DNA from: Deltaproteobacteria bacterium
GTDB lineage: Bacteria > Desulfobacterota > Desulfarculia > Adiutricales > Adiutricaceae
DNA: 13,149 bases
Reading direction: 5' to 3'
Assembly (NCBI GenBank): GCA_031288745.1
Contig: JAITQT010000103.1
Span: forward strand, 1 to 13,149
Shown: positions 1 to 7,803 of the stretch, piece by piece
Layout: each line of letters opens with the position of its first letter
How positions within the stretch are numbered: the stretch's first letter is position 1
Position numbers and translations under genes: made by a program
Notes under the pieces: model-generated
Seen by the model: only the letters and a program-made list of their open reading frames with translations
What the model was told of the DNA's origin: nothing
Databases searched by the model: none

Positions 1-575
1 ATGAAATTAAATTCATAGAAAAAGCTTTAAATAGTCCTTTAGCCGTTCCCGGAAGATTGGAAAGGGTTGGTGGTAACCAAGATTACCTAGCCTTAGTCGA
101 TTACGCCCATACCCCGGACGCGCTTAAGACAGCGCTTACTGCTATAAAAGCCTTAAAGCCTAGAAGACTTATTACGGTCTTTGGCTGTGGAGGAGATAGA
201 GATAGGGGCAAAAGGCCTTTAATGGGTCTTGAAGCGGGAAAGCTTTCTGATCTAGTTATCCTTACTTCTGATAACCCTAGAACGGAAGAGCCCCTGAGCA
301 TAATTAATGAGGTAGCTGTCGGACTTAATAATTTAGGCTTAAAAGGTGTAAATAACCCTACTTCAGGGATAGTTAAAGTAGAAGATGGTCAATATATTAT
401 CGAAGTTAATCGCCAAAAAGCCATAGAGACTATGGCGGCCTTAATAGAAAAGGGCGACGCCGCCCTTATCGCTGGCAAAGGCCACGAGACTTATCAGATT
501 TTAGGCCGCCAGAAAATAGATTTTGACGATCGCCAAAAGACACTCTCAGCCTTAATTAAAGAAGGTAAATCTTAA
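1..575 (+). CDS. murE: UDP-MurNAc-tripeptide synthetase (MurE), C-terminal part, 5' end outside window
   Basis: Cytoplasmic Mur ligase that adds the third peptide residue to UDP-MurNAc-L-Ala-D-Glu using ATP. Only the C-terminal ~190 residues are present. The frame is open from base 3, so the true start lies upstream; a TTG at 57 is internal, because the family-typical residues AVPGRLERV span it. Visible motifs are VDYAHTPDAL (about 98-127), the FGCGGDRDRGKRP block, DNPRTEEP (270-293) and GKGHETYQ near the end. In known MurE enzymes the DNPR motif binds meso-diaminopimelate, whereas lysine-adding enzymes have a different tetrapeptide, so this should be the meso-DAP-adding type. The TAA stop is one base from the murF ATG, which indicates co-translation. 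Confident family call; full length cannot be judged. Confidence 0.96.
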   Translation, partial: EIKFIEKALNSPLAVPGRLERVGGNQDYLALVDYAHTPDALKTALTAIKALKPRRLITVFGCGGDRDRGKRPLMGLEAGKLSDLVILTSDNPRTEEPLSIINEVAVGLNNLGLKGVNNPTSGIVKVEDGQYIIEVNRQKAIETMAALIEKGDAALIAGKGHETYQILGRQKIDFDDRQKTLSALIKEGKS

Positions 576-576
576 G

Positions 577-2022
577 ATGAGTGGGACCGAACTTAAGAGC
601 GGGCCGGGTTTAGCTCAACTAGGCTTAAGCCTTAAGGAGCTAGCCCAAATGGCTCAGCTAACTGGCGCTGAGGGTCTTAAAAATAGCCAGCTTAAAGTTA
701 AGGCTGTCTCTACCGATAGCCGTTTAGCCGGTCCGGGAACCTTGTTTGTGGCTCTCAAAGGACCAAACTTTGACGGGCGCGATTTTGTCTCCCAAGCTAT
801 AGCCAAAGGAGCGCTAGCGGCAGTAGTGGAAAAAGGGGAAGAACTTAAGGTCGATAAATCTCTTATAATAGAAACGAGCTGTTCCTTAGAGGCTTTAGGC
901 TTAATGGCCAGAGCGGTGAGAGATTTAGTTAAGCCCACGGTGGTGGCTGTGACCGGCTCGGTTGGCAAAACCACAGTTAAAGAATTATTGCGCTCCATAG
1001 TTTCTTTAGGGGGGCAAGATAGTTTAATCGCCGCTGGAAACTTTAACAATCAAGTGGGCCTGCCCCTAACTCTACTTGGGTTAAGCCCCACCACTCGCCT
1101 AGCTGTCTTAGAGATGGGGGCCAACCGTATGGGGGAGATTGAGGCCCTAACGCGTACGGCTAAACCTAACGTAGGGCTTATTACGGCGGTGGGTCGAGCC
1201 CATTTGGAGGGCTTTGGCACAGTAGAAAACGTGGCTAAGGCTAAGAGCGAAATCTTAGAAGGTTTGGAGAGAGACGACTACGCGGTCTACAATTCTAATG
1301 AAGAGCTATTAAAACCCTATATTAATAACTTTAAGGGCTTAAAGATGACTTTTGGGGAAGCTGGCAGCGGGGCCGACGTAGTCTTAACTAAAGCTGTGGA
1401 TCTAGGCTTAATGGGGCAAAGGATAAGCCTAATTGGCCCGGGGCTCAAAAAACCGGTCTCTTTAGTCCTTAAGCTTCATGGCCGTCACAACGCCCTAAAC
1501 GCAGCAGCGGCTGCGGCCGCAGGCTTGGCCGCTGGTTTTGATTGGGAGATCTTAACATTAGGCCTATCGCTAGCCGAGCCGGTCGAGGGTCGCTTTAAGC
1601 CTAAGCTATCGAACCGAGGGCTTGGGATAATAGATGATAGTTATAACGCAAATCCCACCTCAGTGGCTGCAGCCTTAAGGTGCCTAGCCGCCTTAGACCC
1701 CTTGGCCCCCAAGGCGGCTATTTTGGGCGATATGTTGGAGCTTGGGGAAGAGGCCCAAAACCTTCATATTCGAATTGGGCGGTTAGCGGTCAAAATCGGG
1801 CTCGACTATTTGGCCTTGGTTGGTCCCTTAAGTCATTTTACCGCCCAAGGGGCTGCGGCGGCGGGCTTAAACGCGAGAAGGCTTAAAAATTTTTCCAACC
1901 CAGAAGAGGCCGCCTTTTGGATAGTGGAAACTGCGCCCAAGGGATCGTTGGTGCTGGTAAAAGGCTCTAGGAGTGTAGGCTTAGAAAAAGCGGTTGAATA
2001 TTTTTTTAAAATAAATGTATAA
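577..2022 (+). CDS. murF: UDP-MurNAc-tripeptide--D-Ala-D-Ala ligase (MurF)
   Basis: Cytoplasmic ATP-dependent ligase that adds D-Ala-D-Ala to UDP-MurNAc-tripeptide, completing the pentapeptide. The 481-residue product has the usual MurF three-domain layout. An N-terminal substrate-binding region contains STDSR near residue 45. The central ATPase has the P-loop TGSVGKTT (126-133), NFNNQVGLPLTLL (155-167), LEMGANRMGEI and GRAHLEGFG (206-214). HGRHNALNA (301-309) opens an alanine-rich helix, and the C-terminal domain has DDSYNANPTS (353-362). The ATG lies one base after the murE stop, with a GAAGGT ribosome site about 10 nt upstream inside the end of murE, so the two are translationally coupled. 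Length is normal for the family and there is no sign of damage. Confidence 0.97.
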   Translation: MSGTELKSGPGLAQLGLSLKELAQMAQLTGAEGLKNSQLKVKAVSTDSRLAGPGTLFVALKGPNFDGRDFVSQAIAKGALAAVVEKGEELKVDKSLIIETSCSLEALGLMARAVRDLVKPTVVAVTGSVGKTTVKELLRSIVSLGGQDSLIAAGNFNNQVGLPLTLLGLSPTTRLAVLEMGANRMGEIEALTRTAKPNVGLITAVGRAHLEGFGTVENVAKAKSEILEGLERDDYAVYNSNEELLKPYINNFKGLKMTFGEAGSGADVVLTKAVDLGLMGQRISLIGPGLKKPVSLVLKLHGRHNALNAAAAAAAGLAAGFDWEILTLGLSLAEPVEGRFKPKLSNRGLGIIDDSYNANPTSVAAALRCLAALDPLAPKAAILGDMLELGEEAQNLHIRIGRLAVKIGLDYLALVGPLSHFTAQGAAAAGLNARRLKNFSNPEEAAFWIVETAPKGSLVLVKGSRSVGLEKAVEYFFKINV

Positions 2023-2036
2023 ATAAGGAAAACTAA

Positions 2037-3116
2037 ATGTTATATGAATTGTTTTTAGATCTTTCTGAACATGTAAGCGTCTTTAACGTCTTTAGATATA
2101 TAACTTTTAGGATAATTTTGGCCGCCTTAACCTCTATGAGCCTTTGGCTTATTTTAGGCTCTTGGTACATTAAAACTATAAAGAGTTTTAGAGTCAATCA
2201 AATCGTGCGCGAAGACGGACCCAGGGGCCATTCGAGCAAAAGCGGTACCCCCACAATGGGGGGCGTCTTGCTCCTCTTTACCAGCTTTACGGCCTGCCTT
2301 TTATGGATAAATTGGTCTTCTGGCTATGTAAGGATTACTTGGCTAGTTATTCTTCTCTTTGGGCTGGTGGGCTTTGGCGATGACTATCTAAAAGTAACTA
2401 AAAAAAGAAACTTAGGGCTAACCGGTAAACAAAAACTCATGGCCCAGTGCGTCATAGGGCTTTTGGCCGGCTTACTTTTAAACTTAATCCCCAGTCATAC
2501 CCCGGTCTTAACCGTGCCAGGGCTTAAGTTTTTAAGTCTTGATTTGGGCCCCCTCTACGCCCTTTTCGCCACTCTTATCTTGGTTGGCTCTTCTAATGCA
2601 GTTAATCTAACCGACGGTTTAGACGGACTAGCCATCGGGCCCATTATTTTGGCCGCTGCGACTTATATGGTCTTTGCCTACTGCTCTGGAAACTCGGTTA
2701 TCTCTAACCACCTTCAGATCTTAGGCGTGCCTGGGGCCTCGGAAGTAGCTGTCCTCTTAGCTGCCCTCATCGGTGGGGGCTTGGGTTTTTTGTGGTTTAA
2801 CTCTTATCCGGCCCAGATTTTTTTAGGCGACGTGGGCTCTTTAAGCTTAGGTGCCGCTTTGGGTATGGCCGCCATCGTGGTTAAGCAAGAGCTATTGTTA
2901 ATTTTGGTGGGCGGGCTCTTTGTCATAGAGGCCTTATCGGTTATTTTGCAGGTAACTTTTTTTAAAGCCACTCGCGGTCGCAGGATTTTGCAGATGGCCC
3001 CGCTCCATCACCATTTTGAACTCCTAGGTTGGCCTGAATCAAAGATAACCATTCGCTTTTGGATCATCGCCATTATCTTAAGCTTAGCCGGCCTATCTAC
3101 TTTAAAGCTTAGATGA
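2037..3116 (+). CDS. mraY: Phospho-MurNAc-pentapeptide transferase (MraY)
   Basis: Integral inner-membrane enzyme that transfers phospho-MurNAc-pentapeptide from UDP to undecaprenyl phosphate, forming lipid I. The 359 residues form about ten hydrophobic segments, as in the family. Diagnostic motifs are SGTPTMGG (69-76), the catalytic aspartate pair in DDYLK (115-119), NAVNLTDGLDGLA (187-199), FLGDVGS (262-268), and the histidine cluster APLHHHFELLGW (321-332). The ATG follows the murF stop by 14 nt, with an AAGGA ribosome site about 8 nt upstream. The gene ends with TGA, and a 96-bp AT-rich spacer precedes murD. Length and motifs are fully typical. Confidence 0.98.
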   Translation: MLYELFLDLSEHVSVFNVFRYITFRIILAALTSMSLWLILGSWYIKTIKSFRVNQIVREDGPRGHSSKSGTPTMGGVLLLFTSFTACLLWINWSSGYVRITWLVILLFGLVGFGDDYLKVTKKRNLGLTGKQKLMAQCVIGLLAGLLLNLIPSHTPVLTVPGLKFLSLDLGPLYALFATLILVGSSNAVNLTDGLDGLAIGPIILAAATYMVFAYCSGNSVISNHLQILGVPGASEVAVLLAALIGGGLGFLWFNSYPAQIFLGDVGSLSLGAALGMAAIVVKQELLLILVGGLFVIEALSVILQVTFFKATRGRRILQMAPLHHHFELLGWPESKITIRFWIIAIILSLAGLSTLKLR

Positions 3117-3212
3117 TTAGAAAGGCTATTAGTTAAATTTTGGGGTTTAATTTTATAAGGAAAGAATATAAAGACCAAAATTTTAAGAGCTTGTTTTTAG
3201 GGAGCTTAGTCA

Positions 3213-4613
3213 ATGGTTTTAATTTCGAAGGAAACTAGGGCGCAAGGGCGAGGTAGCTTAGTTATGGGGGCGGCGCTCTCTGGGATAGCTGCGGCTAAAC
3301 TCTTAGTTTTTCTAGGCGCTAGAGTCGCAGTTTCCGAAAAAAAGCCAATAGAACAATTAGAAAAAGAGAAAAAAGAGTTAGATAACCTAGGGGTTAAAAT
3401 AATTTCCGAAGCTGAGGCGGAAAAAAACTTGGCTTCATTCTCTCTCCTAGTCGTCTCCCCAGGAGTGCCCATAAATCACCCGATAATCGCAACAGCTCGC
3501 TCACTGGGGGCCGAGGTCATCGGAGAAATCGAATTGGCCTTTAGATTTATTTCTTGCCCGATTCTAGCCGTAACCGGAAGTAACGGTAAATCAACGGTAA
3601 CCGATCTAACTGGGTATATCCTAAAAAAAGCGGGCCTCGATTGTTACGTGGGCGGAAATATCGGCTCTCCCTTAGCCGATTTAGCCATCGAGCAGAGTCA
3701 AGGCCAGGCGCAAAATATAAAATGGGCCGTAGTGGAGATTTCAAGTTTTCAATTAGAGACCATCGAAAGTTTTAAGGCCCGAGGGGCCGCCTTTTTAAAC
3801 CTGACCCCGGATCACTTAGATAGGCACGCAACGATGGAAAGTTATTTTGAGTTAAAAAAAAGGATCTTTAACCTACAAGGACCTAAAGATCTCTCCATCA
3901 TTAACCTTGACGACCCCTTACTCTCAACTATTTCGCCTAGAGGACGCGTTTTTGGCTTTTCTAGAAGTAAAAGAAGCGATTTTGGGGCCTATCTAGAAGA
4001 AAATGAGATAATCGTAGTTGAAAACTCAAAAATAGTAGCCAGAGCTGATTTTAAGAGCTTTAGTCTCTTTGGGGCTCACAACCAAGAAAACGTCATGGCC
4101 GCAGTGGGTCTTTGTTACGCGGCCCAAATCGAGCCCCAAAGGGCGCTTGATTTAGCTTGCGACTATAAAAGTTCCGAGCATCGTTTAAGCTTGGTGGGGA
4201 GCTATGGCGGGGTTGATTTTGTAGACGATAGTAAAGCGACTAACGTTGGGGCCGTGGCTAGGGCCTTGGAGAGCTTTGATCGGCCAATTATATTAATTTT
4301 GGGAGGAAGAGATAAGGATTTAGATTTTTCCTATTTAGCTCCTTACCTAAAAGATAGGGTTAAATTAATAGTAGCCATGGGTGAATGTCGAGAAAAGGTG
4401 AAGGCGGCACTAGAATCGGTTAAGCCGGTAAGACTAGCCGTAGATATGAAACAAGCGGTTTCTATAGCTTCTCAGGAGGCTAAGAGTGGCGAGGTGGTTT
4501 TACTAAGCCCGGCCACGGCCTCTTTTGATCAGTTTCGCGACTATAAGCATAGAGGTGAGGTTTTTGCCAGAGAGGCCAGCTTGTTTTATCAAGGCGCAAG
4601 TCCACAAATGTGA
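3213..4613 (+). CDS. murD: UDP-MurNAc-L-Ala--D-Glu ligase (MurD)
   Basis: Cytoplasmic Mur ligase that adds D-glutamate to UDP-MurNAc-L-Ala. The 466-residue product has an N-terminal Rossmann-like UDP-binding domain (about 13-110; the usual glycine-rich loop reads VMGAALSGIAAA). The P-loop is TGSNGKST (121-128), followed by NLTPDHLDRH (196-205). The C-terminal domain has SSEHRL (320-325), DDSKATN (338-344), LILGGRDKDLDF and LLSPATASFDQFRDYKHRGEVF (430-451). The start is supported by AGGGAG at 3199-3204, eight bases before the ATG. The TGA stop coincides with the first bases of the intergenic repeat, so the last few codons (ending GASPQM) may have been altered by the insertion; everything needed for catalysis lies upstream. 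Serine replaces the usual second threonine of the P-loop, a conservative change. Confidence 0.97.
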   Translation: MVLISKETRAQGRGSLVMGAALSGIAAAKLLVFLGARVAVSEKKPIEQLEKEKKELDNLGVKIISEAEAEKNLASFSLLVVSPGVPINHPIIATARSLGAEVIGEIELAFRFISCPILAVTGSNGKSTVTDLTGYILKKAGLDCYVGGNIGSPLADLAIEQSQGQAQNIKWAVVEISSFQLETIESFKARGAAFLNLTPDHLDRHATMESYFELKKRIFNLQGPKDLSIINLDDPLLSTISPRGRVFGFSRSKRSDFGAYLEENEIIVVENSKIVARADFKSFSLFGAHNQENVMAAVGLCYAAQIEPQRALDLACDYKSSEHRLSLVGSYGGVDFVDDSKATNVGAVARALESFDRPIILILGGRDKDLDFSYLAPYLKDRVKLIVAMGECREKVKAALESVKPVRLAVDMKQAVSIASQEAKSGEVVLLSPATASFDQFRDYKHRGEVFAREASLFYQGASPQM

Positions 4614-4878
4614 ACGTTTAAGGGCTTGTTCACAAGAGAGAACGTTGCGGTGCCAAGCTTATTGAAAGGGACGACACATATCGCAGCAATGTAGCCCCCG
4701 ATAGGAGCTAAGTAATTTTAAAATTAATCAAAGTTAAAATATATGGTTGGAGCAGAGAGCTAAGTAGAAACGTTAAAAGAACTAATGTAAGAACTTAAGG
4801 GTATGCTAAAACTTAATTACCACTCGAAAGTCGCTACCAGCCGTAACGTGGGGAAAAAAAGACTTGGTGAACGGTTAC
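4611..4878 (+). repeat. Intergenic structured repeat, copy A
   Basis: Direct counterpart of the element at 9189-9470, about 85% identical by eye. Both begin TGAACGTTTAAGGGC and end GGTGAACGGTTAC. The block from ATATATGG through GGAGCAGAGAGCTAAG to AGTAGAAAC is identical in both. Predicted stems are TGAACG with TGTTCA near the 5' end, and GTTGCGG (4644-4650) with TCGCAGC (4681-4687). Here the second stem has G-U pairs where copy B has Watson-Crick pairs. The repeat starts on the TGA stop of murD. Unlike copy B, sequence with similar structural character continues past its end. Confidence 0.9.
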
Positions 4879-4887
4879 GTAACCGTT
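4870..4887. repeat. 18-bp perfect palindrome at the end of copy A
   Basis: AACGGTTACGTAACCGTT is its own reverse complement. Its left half is the terminal segment of the shared repeat. Its right half is absent at copy B, where TAATA follows directly. Confidence 0.8.
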
Positions 4888-5180
4888 AATAAAACCTCCA
4901 TGAGACCTATTGGACGCCTGAATTGATAAGACATAAACTCAATGGGGCGCTGGAGCGTATAGTTGGATTAGGCATAATCGCCTAAACGAAGTAGCCGATA
5001 TGTTAGGTTGTTGATTGGTTGGCTATTACCGGAAAGGGGTTTGAGGACAGAGAAGGGGACGAGGCTGGCGGAGAGCCAAGCTGAGGGGGCAGTATGGGAC
5101 TTGAGCGTAATTTTTTTGCTTGAGTTCCCATAGTCAGAATAATAACCAAGAATACTAAGGTTGTTAAGATGATTTTGGGA

Positions 5181-5432
5181 GAAACATATAAATTTTTTTT
5201 ATAAGCTTAATAAAGCCTAAATCTTGGTTTATGGATGGAATTAGCCTTGCAATTTGAAAAATCTATTAAAGGCAACTTTCACCACAGCGGCTGGAAAGTA
5301 TTGATAAAAATATTAAGCGTAGCAGCCCTCCTGGGAAGGTTTGTGAACGGTTACTTTTCAAGAAAATGTTTAAATTGATCTAATAATAATATATAGCGTT
5401 TTTTATACTAAAATTGATTTATAAGGATAAAA
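5181..5432 (+). other. AT-rich spacer before ftsW with a third copy of the repeat's end motif
   Basis: No open frame of useful length is seen on either strand. GTGAACGGTTAC at 5343-5354 is identical to the last 12 bases of the two repeat copies. The bases before it (GTAGCAGCC, then TGGGAAGG) loosely match the GCTACCAGCC and GTGGGGAAA of those copies, so 5318-5354 looks like a diverged third copy of that module, possibly the far end of the same insertion. From 5355 to 5432 the sequence is very AT-rich. TATACT (5404-5409) could be a -10 box, but I see no acceptable -35 at 16-18 nt, so no promoter is called. Confidence 0.5.
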
Positions 5433-6695
5433 GTGAATATAAAAAATGTAAAAATTGAAATTGACTCTAAAAAGCCCCTTGACACCGGACTTTTAGCCTT
5501 GATCCTCTTTTTTTTGGGCTTAGGCTTATCGGTTCTATATTCGGCTAGCTACCCCCAGGGCGACTTTTTTGAGCGCGATCCCTATTTTTACCTTAAGCCC
5601 CAATTTAGATTTGCTATTGGCGGGCTGTGTTTGATGTTGCTTCTATCCAGATTTCCCTACCGTTATTTTCTTAAATGGGCCGTACTATTAACTATCATCT
5701 CTTTAGCCTTATTAGCCTACATCCTCATTCCCGGTCAAGGCCGGGCCGTCTTCGGGGCCACCCGCTGGGGATTGTTATTGCCTTTCCAGCCCTCGGAAGC
5801 GGCTAAACTTGCAGTTTCGGTCTTTTTAGCTAAATATTTCGCGCAAAATCAAGCTAACCTCGGCCGTATTGGTTACGGTTTTGGGGTGCCTTTTTTGATA
5901 ATCGCCCTCTTCGGCGGCTTAATAGTCTTAGAAAAGGACTTAGGCGGGGCCTTGGTGGTGGCTGGCTTAGTGGTGTGCTTAATGATCGCCGCCCAAGTTA
6001 AGTACCTACATATGTTGCTCTTTACCACCTTCATCCCAGTGATCTGGTATTTAATCGTTAAATTTGAGCACCGCGTCGCGCGCCTGATGGGTTGGAGTAA
6101 TCCTTGGAACGATCCGTTAGACACGGGCTACGCTGTTATCCACTCCATGTACTCCTTTGGGGCTGGCGGCCTGACCGGGGTAGGGCCTGGGCAGGGGGCT
6201 CAAAAGCACCTATTTTTACCTAAAGTGCACACCGACTACGTTTTTTCCGTTATCGGCGAAGATTTTGGCTTTATCGGAGTAGTGGTAGTCGCTTTCCTCT
6301 TTCTCTACTTAGTCTATCGCGGCTTTAAGATAGCTAAGGGAGCCAAGGATTTGGGCGGGTATTATTTAGCTTTAGGCTTAACCTTATGCGTGGGCATTCC
6401 CGCCTTTTTTAATATGTTCGTCGCTCTCTCCATTATCCCCTCTAAGGGCCTTCCCCTACCTTTTTTTAGCTATGGGGGTAGTAGCCTCATTACTAGCTGC
6501 GTGGCTATGGGTATACTACTTAATATTTATTCTAGAAGCCATTATGTCGAAGGGGAGGGGGCTTTAGCTAAAAAAATAGAAAAAATAGAAACTAATATGC
6601 CTAAGTTAAAAAGGGTCGAACTCTTGGGCCTTAAGAGCCGCTTAAGCGATAACGGCTTAAGGCGAAAGGCCGAGGCTAATGACTACGGAGCGTAG
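5433..6695 (+). CDS. ftsW: Septal peptidoglycan glycosyltransferase FtsW (SEDS family)
   Basis: Polytopic inner-membrane SEDS protein that polymerises lipid II glycan strands at the septum, normally with its partner transpeptidase FtsI. The 420-residue product has a short N-terminal tail, about ten hydrophobic segments and a charged C-terminal tail. Motifs include GATRWG (108-113), QPSEAAKLA (119-127), EKDLGGA (167-173), HTDYVFSVIGEDFG (266-279) and PLPFFSYGGSSL (341-352). Its position between murD and murG favours FtsW over the paralogue RodA. The start is GTG with AAGGA 5-6 nt upstream; the nearby ATG at 5446 is out of frame. The end overlaps murG by 17 nt. The long spacer upstream means it may need its own promoter, which I could not locate securely. 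Confidence 0.94.
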   Translation: MNIKNVKIEIDSKKPLDTGLLALILFFLGLGLSVLYSASYPQGDFFERDPYFYLKPQFRFAIGGLCLMLLLSRFPYRYFLKWAVLLTIISLALLAYILIPGQGRAVFGATRWGLLLPFQPSEAAKLAVSVFLAKYFAQNQANLGRIGYGFGVPFLIIALFGGLIVLEKDLGGALVVAGLVVCLMIAAQVKYLHMLLFTTFIPVIWYLIVKFEHRVARLMGWSNPWNDPLDTGYAVIHSMYSFGAGGLTGVGPGQGAQKHLFLPKVHTDYVFSVIGEDFGFIGVVVVAFLFLYLVYRGFKIAKGAKDLGGYYLALGLTLCVGIPAFFNMFVALSIIPSKGLPLPFFSYGGSSLITSCVAMGILLNIYSRSHYVEGEGALAKKIEKIETNMPKLKRVELLGLKSRLSDNGLRRKAEANDYGA

Positions 6696-7803
6696 AGTGC
6701 TAATGGCCGCCGGCGGCACCGGTGGGCACGTCATCCCTGCCGCCTTAATAGCGAATGAACTTAAGCTAATAGATAATAATTTTACCTTTCTCTTTCTTGG
6801 GGTAGGGAGAGATATTGAAAAGACCATCTTAGGCCCCTTAGGTTACCCCACAAAGACTATTACCCTCTCCGGGCTTAAAAACCGAGGGCTAGCTAAGGCC
6901 CCTAAGGCTATATTTCAAGCCTTTTTAGGCTTAATTAAAAGCGTAGATATTATTAGAAAGTATCGGCCCGGAGTCTGTCTAGCTACTGGAGGCTACCTCT
7001 GCGGTCCAGTTGGCCTGGCCTCGCTTATGGCCGGGGTCCCGTTAATCATCCACGAACAAAATTCAAGGCCTGGGATAGCCAACCGCTATTTAGGAAAAAT
7101 TGCCTCTCTTATTATGCTAGGTTTTCCCCAAGCCAGAGATTTTTTTCCCTCCAATAAGGTCATAGTCACCGGAAACCCGGTGGGAGTTCAAATAGCGGCC
7201 CTAAAAGATATAAGGCGCGATTATAGCCAAAAACCTATGACCGTTTTGGTCTTAGGTGGTTCGCAGGGGGCCAGAGTGCTTAATAACGCCCTCCCTGAGG
7301 CCTTGGCTAGTTTAAAAAAAGAGGGTCTTGATTTTAAGGTTATCCACCAAAGCGGTCAAAGCGATTTAGAAAAGGTCAAAAAGGCCTATCAAGAAGGCCA
7401 GGTAGAGGCCAGGGTCGGGCCCTTTTTTCACGATATGGCTTGTTTATATAAGCAAAGCCATCTAGCGGTGGCCAGGGCCGGGGCCTTGACGGTGAGCGAA
7501 CTTACTTGCGTAAAGCTTCCGGCGATATTAGTGCCTTTCGCTGCGGCAGCTGATGATCATCAAAGGATTAACGCGGAGAGTGTAGTTAAAGAGGGGGGAG
7601 CTAAGATTTTAAGCGAGAGTGAAATCGAAAGCGGTAAAGTAGCTAGCCTTTTAAGAGAGCTAATCAGCTCTCCAGAAAAATTAGCCTCCATGGAATTAGC
7701 CTCCCAAAGCGCGGCTCAGAGCGCGGCTAGCGCTTTAAGGGCCATGGCTGAACTCATAGATAAATTTATGAAAGGGGGAGGGAAAATTGTACCACAAGCC
7801 TAG
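6679..7803 (+). CDS. murG: UDP-GlcNAc:lipid I N-acetylglucosaminyltransferase (MurG)
   Basis: Peripheral membrane GT-B glycosyltransferase on the cytoplasmic face that adds GlcNAc to lipid I to make lipid II, the substrate later used by FtsW. The 374 residues show the N-terminal glycine loop GGTGGH (12-17), TGGYLCGPVG, IHEQNSRPG (124-132), and TGNPV. The C-terminal nucleotide-sugar domain has VLGGSQGARVLN (191-202), HQSGQ, ARAGALTVSEL (265-275) and the DDHQRINA region (292-299). The ATG lies inside the end of ftsW (17-nt overlap), and its own stop lies 17 nt inside murC, so ftsW, murG and murC are probably translated as a coupled set. Family-typical length. Confidence 0.97.
   Translation: MTTERRVLMAAGGTGGHVIPAALIANELKLIDNNFTFLFLGVGRDIEKTILGPLGYPTKTITLSGLKNRGLAKAPKAIFQAFLGLIKSVDIIRKYRPGVCLATGGYLCGPVGLASLMAGVPLIIHEQNSRPGIANRYLGKIASLIMLGFPQARDFFPSNKVIVTGNPVGVQIAALKDIRRDYSQKPMTVLVLGGSQGARVLNNALPEALASLKKEGLDFKVIHQSGQSDLEKVKKAYQEGQVEARVGPFFHDMACLYKQSHLAVARAGALTVSELTCVKLPAILVPFAAAADDHQRINAESVVKEGGAKILSESEIESGKVASLLRELISSPEKLASMELASQSAAQSAASALRAMAELIDKFMKGGGKIVPQA
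7774..7782 (+). promoter_or_regulatory. Strong Shine-Dalgarno for the TTG-initiated murC
   Basis: The purine tract GGGGGAGGG lies inside the end of murG and ends four bases before the TTG codon. It is what decides the murC start in the absence of an ATG. Confidence 0.7.

Larger units (their letters stand above)
4611..5180 (+). mobile_element. ORF-less, group II intron-like structured RNA remnant after murD
   Basis: Non-coding and dense in perfect inverted repeats, in the orientation of the genes. The first ~267 bases are shared with a second locus (see the repeats). Beyond them lie CGCC/GGCG enclosing ATTGA/TCAAT (4915-4949), TTAGGC/GCCTAA (4968-4985), GGCT/AGCC near 5063-5077, and a 14-bp hairpin with one bulged base pairing 5093-5106 with 5118-5132. 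The combination of GAATTGATAAGAC, a GCCTAAACGAAG block and a GAGGACAGAGAAGGGGAC block followed by a long hairpin resembles, from memory, domain I of a bacterial group II intron family. No reverse transcriptase/maturase frame follows and I could not find a confident domain V. It is most likely a degenerate, ORF-deleted intron; an unrelated structured RNA element is the alternative. The right boundary is approximate. Confidence 0.55.

Noticed and set aside
101..301. Minus-strand open frame inside murE
   Set aside because: It is antisense to a gene with clear motifs, has no recognisable domain, and is typical of a shadow frame.
654..1049. 131-codon minus-strand open frame inside murF
   Set aside because: It lies opposite the MurF ATPase domain with no ribosome site or known family features, and reflects codon bias of the real gene.
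1500..1540. GC-rich repeat-like tract in murF
   Set aside because: It encodes the alanine-rich helix after HNALNA that is usual in MurF; it is coding bias, not a repeat element.
3117..3212. Promoter in the mraY-murD spacer
   Set aside because: TATAAG and TATAAA hexamers occur but no -35-like hexamer sits at 16-18 bp from either.
4611..5180. tmRNA, RNase P RNA or 6S RNA
   Set aside because: The diagnostic ends or cores of these RNAs are not seen, and presence of a second partial copy argues for a mobile or repeat element instead.
5160..5340. Possible remnant of an intron-encoded reverse transcriptase
   Set aside because: All three forward frames are broken by stops and none shows reverse transcriptase motifs such as YADD or the LtrA-like N-terminus.
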